Below are positions 7,037 to 12,970 of a DNA stretch of 15,671 nt, one piece after another (within the stretch, counting starts at the first letter, position 1; each line of letters begins with the position of its first letter). Both the position numbers and the translations under genes were made by a program. Under the pieces are notes generated by a model. That model searched no databases and was not told the DNA's origin. It saw only the letters and a program-made list of their open reading frames with translations. Source of the DNA: an uncultured Bacilli bacterium (GTDB lineage Bacteria > Bacillota_I > Bacilli_A > RF39 > UBA660); NCBI GenBank assembly GCA_947628245.1, contig CANQZH010000009.1:1-15671 (forward strand), given 5' to 3'.

Positions 7037-7531
7037 ATGAAGAAAGAAAAAATTAATTATCAAACTGAAGAACAAAAAGAAATGCAAAAGTTTTTTATAG
7101 TTTTAGTTATAATAATCTTAATTATTTTAGGGGTATATTTTTTAAGTAAAGCTTTAATTAAACCAAATATTAAAGAATATGAATATACGACAGGAGCTGT
7201 TAGTACTACAGCTATCAGCGTAGGAACGCTTTTTACAGCTAAAGAAGATAGTTATTATGTGTTAGCTTATGATTTTAAAAGTGAAGATGCTTCAGCCTAT
7301 CAAAGTTATGGAACATATTATACTTCCAACAAACCTGATGCTAAAATCTATTATTTAGATTTAAGTACAGTATTTAATAAACCGTATTATGTAACTGAAA
7401 ATAGCAATCCTAAAGCTACTAAAATTGAAGATTTAAAAATGCTAAATGGAACGTTACTATTAATTCAAAAAGGTAAAATTGTGAAATATCTTGAAGGCCT
7501 TGACACTATTGCTAACGAATTGAAAGCATAA
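7037..7531 (+). CDS. Membrane-anchored protein, probable thioredoxin fold lacking cysteines
   Basis: A 164-residue protein: a basic cytosolic N terminus, one membrane helix at about 18-41, then an extracellular domain. The domain reads YYVLAYDFKSEDA (strand), AKIYYLDLSTVF (strand after a helix), and near the end NGTLLLIQKGKIVKYLEG followed by a helix, the order and spacing of the last strands of a thioredoxin. There is no cysteine anywhere, so it cannot be a redox enzyme; it may bind peptides or act as a structural or chaperone domain, as other cysteine-free thioredoxin folds do. The fold call is by eye. The RBS is weak (GTGGTGA). Gene and promoter lie just before the S41 protease, but a terminator separates them. 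Confidence 0.65.
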   Translation: MKKEKINYQTEEQKEMQKFFIVLVIIILIILGVYFLSKALIKPNIKEYEYTTGAVSTTAISVGTLFTAKEDSYYVLAYDFKSEDASAYQSYGTYYTSNKPDAKIYYLDLSTVFNKPYYVTENSNPKATKIEDLKMLNGTLLLIQKGKIVKYLEGLDTIANELKA

Positions 7532-7554
7532 CTAAACATTTGCTTTCATTTTTT
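7521..7554 (+). terminator. Terminator overlapping the stop of the thioredoxin-like gene
   Basis: TGAAAGCA (7521-7528) pairs with TGCTTTCA (7541-7548), 12-base loop containing the TAA stop, then TTTTTT. The left arm is inside the coding sequence. Confidence 0.8.
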
Positions 7555-7572
7555 GTTTAAAAGAGTTAAAAT
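7544..7572 (+). promoter_or_regulatory. Possible promoter of the S41 protease gene
   Basis: TTTCAT (7544-7549), 17-base spacer, TAAAAT (7567-7572), 23 bases before the ATG. The -35 overlaps the upstream terminator arm. Only moderately convincing. Confidence 0.3.
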
Positions 7573-7595
7573 TATGAAAGATAGGAATTGATTAT

Positions 7596-8738
7596 ATGAA
7601 AGGAAAACTAGGTTTAAGTTTAAAAGAAATATGTTTAATAATTGTTATAACTGCCATAACTACTAGCATTACAACTGGTATTATTATCTACAATAATAAC
7701 GTATTTGAAAATGGTGCTGTTAATATCAATAAAGATGAAGCTTTAAAAGAATTTTTAAAAGTATATGCTAATTTAAATGAAAGCTATTATGAAGATATTG
7801 ATAAAGATAAAATGATTGATTCAGCTATTGCGGCGATGGTTGATTATTTAGGTGAAGATTATTCTACATATCTTGATCAAGATGAAACTCATAACTTAGA
7901 AAAAGAACTTAGTGGAACATATCAAGGAATAGGTATATCAGTTATCGACAATAATCGAATTTATAAAGTATATCCTAATACTCCTGCTTCTGATGTTGGT
8001 CTTCAAGAAAATGATTTAATAGTTAAAGTTAATGGCAATGAAGTTACTGATAATGTTGCAAATATGTTAGACAAAACTAAAGAAAATCTTTTACAAATAA
8101 AAAGAGGCGAAGAAATATTTGATGTTAAAGTAACTCCTGAAGAAATTAATACTCCTTTAACTAGAGAAGTTTTAGATAACAATATTGGTTATATCAGTGT
8201 TCCATCTTTTACTTTTACAGTAGCATCGGAATTTCGTAATGCTTTAGAAGATCTTGAAAGCAAAGGAATTTCTTCTTTAATAATTGATTTAAGATACAAT
8301 ACTGGTGGCTACTTATCTGGTGCTAGTGAAATTGCGGCGATGTTTCTAGAAAAAGATAAAACCATCTATTCTCTTGAAGAAAAAAATAATAAAGAAACTT
8401 ATAAAGATGATACTGATGAGAAAAGAGATTATAAAATTATTGTTTTAGTAAATGGGGCAACTGCTAGTGCAAGTGAAGTTTTAGCCTCTGCCCTAAAAGA
8501 TAGTTATGGAGCAACTTTACTTGGAACAGCAACATTTGGTAAAGGAAAAGTTCAACAAACAAGAACCTTAGAAGATGGTAGTATGGTTAAATATACTACA
8601 GCTAAATGGTATACTCCTAATGGTGAATGCATTGATGAAATCGGTTTGTTCCCTGACTATTCCGTAGAATTACAAGAAGATGAGGAAGGTAATTATATCG
8701 ATACTCAATTAAATAGAGCTTTGGAGTTATTAAAATAA
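7596..8738 (+). CDS. CtpA/CtpB-type S41 carboxy-terminal processing protease
   Basis: A 380-residue serine protease held in the membrane by one N-terminal helix (about 10-32) with its catalytic part outside. Domain order: helical N domain (45-100, with DYLGEDYSTYLD), PDZ (about 104-182; GTYQGIGISV, YPNTPASDVGLQENDLI), protease core with DLRYNTGGYL (231-240), catalytic Ser293 in ASASEV and the partner Lys318 in FGKGKVQ, 25 residues apart as in known CtpB and Prc enzymes. It ends with the usual GECIDEIGLFPDYSVEL strand. Members cut proteins at C-terminal tails; Bacillus CtpB acts in sporulation signalling, others in envelope quality control. The substrate here is unknown. It lacks the C-terminal peptidoglycan-binding domain found in some relatives. 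RBS TAGGAATT precedes ATG 7596. Confidence 0.95.
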   Translation: MKGKLGLSLKEICLIIVITAITTSITTGIIIYNNNVFENGAVNINKDEALKEFLKVYANLNESYYEDIDKDKMIDSAIAAMVDYLGEDYSTYLDQDETHNLEKELSGTYQGIGISVIDNNRIYKVYPNTPASDVGLQENDLIVKVNGNEVTDNVANMLDKTKENLLQIKRGEEIFDVKVTPEEINTPLTREVLDNNIGYISVPSFTFTVASEFRNALEDLESKGISSLIIDLRYNTGGYLSGASEIAAMFLEKDKTIYSLEEKNNKETYKDDTDEKRDYKIIVLVNGATASASEVLASALKDSYGATLLGTATFGKGKVQQTRTLEDGSMVKYTTAKWYTPNGECIDEIGLFPDYSVELQEDEEGNYIDTQLNRALELLK

Positions 8739-8747
8739 CTTCTTTTT
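8723..8747 (+). terminator. Terminator overlapping the end of the S41 protease gene
   Basis: GGAGTTAT (8723-8730), loop TAAA, ATAACTTC (8735-8742), then TTTTTCTTT. The left arm is coding and the right arm contains the TAA stop. Confidence 0.6.
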
Positions 8748-8748
8748 C

Positions 8749-8777
8749 TTTATTTAAAAAGTAAAATCTTGTATAAT
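8749..8777 (+). promoter_or_regulatory. Probable promoter of ntdP
   Basis: A perfect TATAAT (8772-8777) preceded by TTG, 23 bases from ATG 8800. The -35 at the 17-base spacing is the poor TTTATT (8749-8754). Confidence 0.45.
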
Positions 8778-8799
8778 ATGAAATAGAAATGAGGCAATT

Positions 8800-9321
8800 A
8801 TGATTAAAATCGGTGATAAATTAAAAATTGAATGTTATAAACATAATGGTTATTTAGAACAAACTAGTGAAGAAGCAACCGTTTTAGAAATTGGCGAAGA
8901 TTATATAATAGTTGCCAATGATAAAACTAAATTAACTGAACACGATGGAAGTAGTTATCGAACTAATGAGCCTGCCGTCCTTTTCTTTTATAAAAATCAT
9001 TGGTTTAATATTATTGGGCAATTAAAAAATACAGGATTATTCTATTATTGTAATATAGCTACTCCTTATTTAATAGATGGTCGAACAATTAAATATATTG
9101 ATTATGATTTAGATTTAAGAGTTTTTCCAGATGGTAGTTTTAAAGTTTTAGACCGTAATGAATATAAATATCATAAGAAAAAAATGCATTATAGTGAAGA
9201 ATTAAGTAAAATCATCGAAAGTGAATTATCAAAATTAATTGAATTAAAGAAAGCGGGTATTAAACCATTTAATAAAGAAGAGGTTTTAAAGTATTATGAA
9301 ATCTTCAAAAAAATGTATTAA
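8800..9321 (+). CDS. ntdP: Nucleoside tri-/diphosphate phosphatase NtdP (DUF402)
   Basis: A 173-residue protein, the usual length of the Bacillota NtdP/YgaC family. It has ECYKHNGYLEQTSEE near the start, ANDKTKLTEHDG and YRTNEPA in the middle, and the DUF402 signature FYYCNIATPY (N85) with the acidic cluster YIDYDLDLRVFPDG (D101, D103, D105, D111) and VLDRNEY (D118, E121) that binds a divalent metal and the phosphates. Characterised relatives from Staphylococcus and Streptococcus hydrolyse nucleoside tri- and diphosphates and influence virulence or wall phenotypes. The C-terminal two helices are complete. RBS TGAGG, ATG 8800. It is transcribed in the same direction as secE-nusG but a promoter and a hairpin intervene. 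Confidence 0.93.
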   Translation: MIKIGDKLKIECYKHNGYLEQTSEEATVLEIGEDYIIVANDKTKLTEHDGSSYRTNEPAVLFFYKNHWFNIIGQLKNTGLFYYCNIATPYLIDGRTIKYIDYDLDLRVFPDGSFKVLDRNEYKYHKKKMHYSEELSKIIESELSKLIELKKAGIKPFNKEEVLKYYEIFKKMY

Positions 9322-9328
9322 AAAAAGC

Positions 9329-9357
9329 TTGTTTTTTAGCTTGTTGTGTGATAAATT
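9329..9357 (+). promoter_or_regulatory. Probable promoter of secE-nusG
   Basis: TTGTTT (9329-9334), 17-base spacer, TAAATT (9352-9357) with an extended TGA before it (9349-9351). Transcription would start around 9364, directly before the hairpin at 9367-9382. It begins only 8 bases after the ntdP stop codon. Confidence 0.45.
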
Positions 9358-9366
9358 AACATTAAC

Positions 9367-9385
9367 AAACACGTAAGTGTTTTTT
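9367..9385 (+). terminator. GTAA-loop hairpin with T run between ntdP and secE
   Basis: AAACAC (9367-9372), loop GTAA, GTGTTT (9377-9382), then further T. It may end ntdP transcripts; if the promoter at 9329-9357 is real the hairpin is the 5' end of the secE-nusG message and may instead stabilise or attenuate it. Confidence 0.5.
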
Positions 9386-9411
9386 ATTTGAAAAAAAATG
9401 AGGTGTTAAAA

Positions 9412-9639
9412 TTGAAAAAGATTGAAAAAGAAAAGAAAGTTAAGAAAAATCAAAAAGCTAAAAAAGAGAAGAAACCTGGTTATTTTAAACAAGTTCGTAG
9501 TGAAATGAAACAAGTTGTTTTTCCTAGCAAAAAAGAAGTATTTAAATATACTTGTGCAACTATTATTATTGTTTTATTAATGATTGGCTTTTTTGAATTA
9601 GTTAGCTTTGTACTTTCAATTGTAAAGGGGATGTTATAA
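9412..9639 (+). CDS. secE: Preprotein translocase subunit SecE
   Basis: A 75-residue single-span protein: a very Lys/Glu-rich N terminus (about 1-22), then YFKQVRSEMKQVVFPSKKEV, the amphipathic helix and hinge that define SecE, followed by one membrane helix (about 45-70). It forms the clamp around SecY in the SecYEG channel. The start is TTG 9412, because GAGGTG (9400-9405) lies 6 bases before it; the longer frame from TTG 9388 has no RBS. The TAA stop overlaps the nusG ATG by one base, so the two are translationally coupled. No rpmG (ribosomal protein L33) gene precedes it, unlike many Bacillota. Confidence 0.95.
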   Translation: MKKIEKEKKVKKNQKAKKEKKPGYFKQVRSEMKQVVFPSKKEVFKYTCATIIIVLLMIGFFELVSFVLSIVKGML

Positions 9640-10172
9640 TGGAAAAACTTTGGTATGTAGTTAATACTTATAGTGGACACGAAGAATCGGTTAAAGAAAA
9701 ACTTTTAATGAGAGCTGAATCAATGGGATTTCAAGATTATATTTTTCGGGTAATTGTTCCTGAAACAACCGAAATTGAAATTAAAGATGGAGTTAAAAAA
9801 GAAAAAAAGAAAAAAATGTTTCCTGGTTATGTTTTAGTGGAAATGATTATGAGTGATGAAGCTTGGTATATCGTTCGTAATACTCCAGGGGTAACTGGTT
9901 TTATTGGTTCTTCTGGAAAAGGTGCTAAACCAACCCCATTACTTCCTCAAGAAATAGATCGTATTTTAGTTAATATGGGATTAAGTAGAATGGATATTGA
10001 ATCTGAAATGTCAATAGGTGATAAAGTAAATATTGTTGATGGACCATTTAAAGGAATGTCAGGTGAAGTATCTAATATTGATTTAGAAAATAATCGTTTA
10101 ATTGTTAATATTGATTTATTTGGTCAAGAAACTTCTGTTGAAGTTGAATTATTCCAAGTAAATAAAGCCTAA
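9639..10172 (+). CDS. nusG: Transcription termination/antitermination factor NusG
   Basis: A 177-residue protein with the NGN domain (about 3-110; KLWYVVNTYSGHEESVKE, KMFPGYVLVEM, VRNTPGVTGFIGSSGK) and a C-terminal KOW domain (about 125-175; IGDKVNIVDGPFKGMSGEVS). It binds RNA polymerase to modulate pausing and links it to the ribosome or Rho. Length and motifs are normal. ATG 9639 overlaps the secE stop (TAATG) and the RBS AAAGGGG is inside secE. The usual downstream genes rplK-rplA are absent; a bidirectional terminator and a convergent gene follow instead. Confidence 0.98.
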   Translation: MEKLWYVVNTYSGHEESVKEKLLMRAESMGFQDYIFRVIVPETTEIEIKDGVKKEKKKKMFPGYVLVEMIMSDEAWYIVRNTPGVTGFIGSSGKGAKPTPLLPQEIDRILVNMGLSRMDIESEMSIGDKVNIVDGPFKGMSGEVSNIDLENNRLIVNIDLFGQETSVEVELFQVNKA

Positions 10173-10200
10173 AAAAAATAGAAAATTATCTATTTTTTTT
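10171..10200. terminator. Bidirectional terminator between nusG and the wall hydrolase gene
   Basis: A 12-bp stem AAAAAAAATAGA / TCTATTTTTTTT with a 6-base loop, giving T runs in both directions; it includes the last bases of the nusG stop. Confidence 0.88.
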
Positions 10201-10622
10201 TAATATATATCACTACATTCACCACTTTTAGGTTTATAAAAACAATGATTTTTGTATTTTCCAGCTAAAGGTTGGGAATACCAAGTACTTCCACAAGAAG
10301 TATTTGATGGTGGAGCATAAAACCATAAAGCGTGAGTTGCTGGATAATAATATTCGCCATCTAATATTCTTTTAGCTAAATTTTTTTCTAATGTTGTTGG
10401 ACTAGCTTGAAAAAGAGAACTATTTGTACCAACAAATTGGTTTGGTTGATATATAACATCAGTTAAAGTATTAACATTTTTAAAAGTATAACAATTAGCA
10501 AGAACCCGATTTACAACAACATTTCCAACCATTAACATTCCTAAATCACCTTCAGCTAAAGCTTCAGCTCTCATAATTCTTGCAAGTAAATCAGCTTCTT
10601 TGGTTGTATAGCTAATTATCAT
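10200..10622 (-). CDS. CwlJ/SleB-family cell wall hydrolase without a signal peptide
   Basis: A 140-residue Hydrolase_2 domain. LLARIMRAEALAEGDLGMLM carries the conserved Glu (E20), followed by VGNVVVNRV, VIYQPNQFVG and the end pattern ALWFYAP-(x)-WYSQPLAGKYKNHCFY, as in CwlJ and the catalytic domain of SleB. It is nearly the length of Bacillus CwlJ (about 142 aa), which also has no signal peptide and works in the spore coat on cortex muramic-lactam peptidoglycan. That role would fit a spore former but could also be phage- or lysis-type. The start is ATG 10622: AGG (10633-10631) lies 8 bases before it; GTG 10631 and ATG 10628 are too close. It lies 41 bases after tdk on the same strand, so the two are probably co-transcribed. 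Confidence 0.88.
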   Translation of the reverse strand: MIISYTTKEADLLARIMRAEALAEGDLGMLMVGNVVVNRVLANCYTFKNVNTLTDVIYQPNQFVGTNSSLFQASPTTLEKNLAKRILDGEYYYPATHALWFYAPPSNTSCGSTWYSQPLAGKYKNHCFYKPKSGECSDIY

Positions 10623-10663
10623 TATCATCACCTAATGTAGTGTATGTTTTTCTCTAAAATATG

Positions 10664-11236
10664 TTATTTTCTTTTTCTTGCCTTTATATAACAATTTCCA
10701 CAAACTGACTCATAAGTAATATTATCTTTTCCATTATCTATAACTACTTGATTACCGTCAAATATTGGTTTACCATTTAAAAAACGCATATTAAATGTAG
10801 CTTTTCGTCCACATCGACAAATAGTTTTTAATTCCTCGATACTATCAGCTAATTCAAAAAGTCTTATTGCTCCTGGAAAACCTTTTGTTTGAAAATCACT
10901 TCTTAATCCATAACATAAAACTGGAATATTATATTCTTTTGATATATAAAATAATTCTTCAACCTGTTTAGGTTCTAAAAATTGAGCTTCATCAACAATT
11001 ATCGCATCAGGTAAATTATCAATTTTACTAATAATTTCATCATTTTTATTAAGTAAAATATCAACTTTTCTATTAACTCCTAATCTACTTACAACCTTAT
11101 CATTGCCTTTAGTATCAATTAAAGGTTTAATTAAAATAATCTTCATTCCTCTTTCTTCATAATTATGAGCTACTTGTAATAACATAGTTGTTTTTCCACA
11201 GTTCATTGCTCCATATCTAAAATATAATTTTGCCAT
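10664..11236 (-). CDS. tdk: Thymidine kinase (type II)
   Basis: A 190-residue enzyme that phosphorylates thymidine with ATP in the salvage pathway. P-loop GAMNCGKT (9-16), DEAQF with the catalytic Glu83, YGLRSDFQTKGFPG (109-122; substrate region), and the structural zinc ligands C140, C142, C179 and C182 (CRC ... CGNC). Length is the family norm. ATG 11236 follows GGTGATG. It is upstream of the wall hydrolase gene on the same strand and 79 bases after an orphan 65-aa gene. No thymidylate synthase lies in the window. Confidence 0.97.
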   Translation of the reverse strand: MAKLYFRYGAMNCGKTTMLLQVAHNYEERGMKIILIKPLIDTKGNDKVVSRLGVNRKVDILLNKNDEIISKIDNLPDAIIVDEAQFLEPKQVEELFYISKEYNIPVLCYGLRSDFQTKGFPGAIRLFELADSIEELKTICRCGRKATFNMRFLNGKPIFDGNQVVIDNGKDNITYESVCGNCYIKARKRK

Positions 11237-11315
11237 TTACATCACCAAATTTAGCTTATCATTTTTAATTAATTTTTGATATCAATTTTCCTAAATTTAG
11301 ACAAAATTTTACGAT

Positions 11316-11513
11316 TTATCTAGTTCTTTTCCTTACAATAACATTTTGATAATCATAAGGATAAACACATTGTTCTAATTTATTTCTTTCAATTTTATTA
11401 TGAATTGTTTTATTTAATCTTAGAATACTTTCCCGTGATCCTTCAAAAGCAATTTCATTACTAGTTCTTTTAGCAACTGGTCTATAATTTAATTTAACTC
11501 TTTTAATACTCAT
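11316..11513 (-). CDS. Small basic hypothetical protein, 65 aa
   Basis: Begins MSIKRVKLNYRPVAKRTSNE, very rich in Arg and Lys (ends IVRKRTR), with one Cys. No membrane segment or signal peptide. The composition suggests RNA, DNA or ribosome association, but I know no family match, and it is not L33, L36 or another small ribosomal protein I can identify. The start is ATG 11513 with GAGG at 11527-11524; the in-frame TTG at 11519 is too close to that site. It is transcribed toward tdk across a 79-base spacer that contains no clear terminator, so it may head that operon. Confidence 0.7.
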   Translation of the reverse strand: MSIKRVKLNYRPVAKRTSNEIAFEGSRESILRLNKTIHNKIERNKLEQCVYPYDYQNVIVRKRTR

Positions 11514-11536
11514 AAACAATTTTCCTCATCTAAAAT

Positions 11537-11545
11537 ATTTTATCA
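11537..11545 (-). promoter_or_regulatory. Possible extended -10 of the 65-aa gene
   Basis: TGATAAAAT on the - strand (11545-11537), 23 bases before the ATG. No recognisable -35. Confidence 0.3.
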
Positions 11546-11563
11546 TATATTAGTATAACATTA

Positions 11564-11592
11564 TTTCCTTTTTTCCTAATTTGTGATATTCT
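11564..11592 (+). promoter_or_regulatory. Probable promoter of the NlpC/P60 gene
   Basis: TTTCCT (11564-11569), 17-base spacer, TATTCT (11587-11592) with an extended TGA. The same TTTCCT-17-extended -10 layout occurs at 6345-6373. Confidence 0.42.
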
Positions 11593-11610
11593 TATTAAGA
11601 AGTGAGAAAT

Positions 11611-12933
11611 ATGAGAAAAAAAGTGGTTGTTATAATTGTAATTCTTTGTCTTTTTAGTATAATGGCTGCAAACTTTTTTTTCTTATGTATTTATCCTATT
11701 AATCTAAAAAATGTTTCATATGAAGTTAAAGATCAAAAAATTACGACTATTCTTACCTTTTCTGATAATGTATCTAATGGTACTTGCCAAATTATCGATA
11801 AAGAAGTACCAATTATTAATCATCAATGCACTTTTACTATTTCTAATGAACCTACTGATATTTATATTAAAACTAAATGGAATAAAAAAACAATTAATTT
11901 AAATCCTGAGCAAGATCAAGTTTTAGATTTTATAACATCCGAGTCTAAAATTTATATGATTATAGGCGATAAAAAAGAAATTACATTAACTATAGATGAA
12001 TTTGGTAATCCTGATACTACGGCAACTTTTATCAGTGATGATGAAAACATTGTCAAAACTAATAATAATATTTTAGAAGCTGTGGGAAATGGTACGACAA
12101 AAGTTCATATAACTGTTGGTAATATTACCAAAGAAATTGAAGTTGTATCTACTAATTTAATAGGGAAGCCTGTTTTAACTAGAGAAAAAGCTTTTTTGCC
12201 TTGCAATGTTTATAGTGCTGAAGATAATAAAATTATTGATGAATTTTTAGCTTATCGGATTAATGAGGCAGGCTATCAAACTAGAGGGGCTGTTGTAGCA
12301 GCGGCAAGATTCTTAACTTTAGAATTTCCTTATCGAATTGATTATTTTTGGGAAAATGGTCGGTTAAATAATACAACTGGTGGTCCTAGTGCTGATGGTG
12401 AAGGTAGATATTATCATAAAGGGCTATATTTAAACAGTAGTAAATTTAATGAATTAGATCAAAGTAAAATTAGATATGGACCTGCTACTTGGGGATGTCC
12501 TTTAACTAATTGGGAAGATGATCCATATTATGGTTTTTATCCTGGAGTTAAAGTGGCAAATGGTCTTGATTGTAGTGGTTTTGTAACTTGGGTTTTATAT
12601 AATGCTGGTTTTGATCCTAAAGATGTTGGAGCAGGCGATAATCCAGCTATTGATGGTGAATTAAGTGATTTAGGTGAACATATTCCTCTTACAAGAAGTC
12701 TATTAGAAAGTAATACTTTAAAACCTGGTGATTTTATTGGAGCTGATGGACACGCTGCTTTAATAGGCGGATTTAAAGATGATATTATTTATGTTGCCCA
12801 ATCATTAAATTATGGAATGGAAATGAAACCTTATACCTATGATGAAATATTAAATACGGCTTGGCTATCTTATGTTATTAGAATGGACGACTACTATCAA
12901 GAAGAAGGAATTTATACTAATTATTGGGAATAA
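11611..12933 (+). CDS. Membrane-anchored NlpC/P60-type cysteine peptidase with Big_2-like domain
   Basis: A 440-residue exported protein. Helix at 4-25 (uncleaved anchor or signal), a short strand-rich region with two Cys (about 30-105), a Big_2-like Ig domain (about 109-182; SKIYMIIGDKKEITLTI, VKTNNNILEAVGNGTTKVHI), a ~110-residue region with AAARFLTLEFPYRIDYFW and GLYLN, then the peptidase: NGLDCSGFVTWVLYNAGF (Cys321), PGDFIGADGHAALIGG (His381) and IIYVAQS (Q397 the likely third residue). Such enzymes cut peptidoglycan stem peptides. The start is ATG 11611, with AAGTGAG upstream, rather than GTG 11602. An insertion of about 30 residues separates the Cys and His motifs. It is a single gene with its own promoter and terminator. 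Confidence 0.88.
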   Translation: MRKKVVVIIVILCLFSIMAANFFFLCIYPINLKNVSYEVKDQKITTILTFSDNVSNGTCQIIDKEVPIINHQCTFTISNEPTDIYIKTKWNKKTINLNPEQDQVLDFITSESKIYMIIGDKKEITLTIDEFGNPDTTATFISDDENIVKTNNNILEAVGNGTTKVHITVGNITKEIEVVSTNLIGKPVLTREKAFLPCNVYSAEDNKIIDEFLAYRINEAGYQTRGAVVAAARFLTLEFPYRIDYFWENGRLNNTTGGPSADGEGRYYHKGLYLNSSKFNELDQSKIRYGPATWGCPLTNWEDDPYYGFYPGVKVANGLDCSGFVTWVLYNAGFDPKDVGAGDNPAIDGELSDLGEHIPLTRSLLESNTLKPGDFIGADGHAALIGGFKDDIIYVAQSLNYGMEMKPYTYDEILNTAWLSYVIRMDDYYQEEGIYTNYWE

Positions 12934-12938
12934 AAAAT

Positions 12939-12970
12939 AATTTGGCTTTTAAACCAAATTGTTTTTTTTT
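12939..12970. terminator. Bidirectional terminator between the NlpC/P60 and repeat-protein genes
   Basis: AATTTGG (12939-12945), loop CTTTTAAA, CCAAATT (12954-12960), followed by GTTTTTTTTT; a matching T run exists on the other strand. Confidence 0.85.

Noticed and set aside
6773..7087. 104-codon - strand frame rich in Phe and Lys
   Set aside because: Covers the ends of two + strand genes and the terminator-promoter between them; antisense artefact.
9321..9342. AAGCT...AGCTT hairpin as the ntdP terminator
   Set aside because: Stem of only five pairs and no proper T run after it; the sequence fits better as part of the secE promoter.
11276..11300. Two perfect 10-bp palindromes (TTGATATCAA, CTAAATTTAG) upstream of tdk, as an operator
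   Set aside because: Palindromes of this length are expected by chance many times in 15 kb of such AT-rich DNA.
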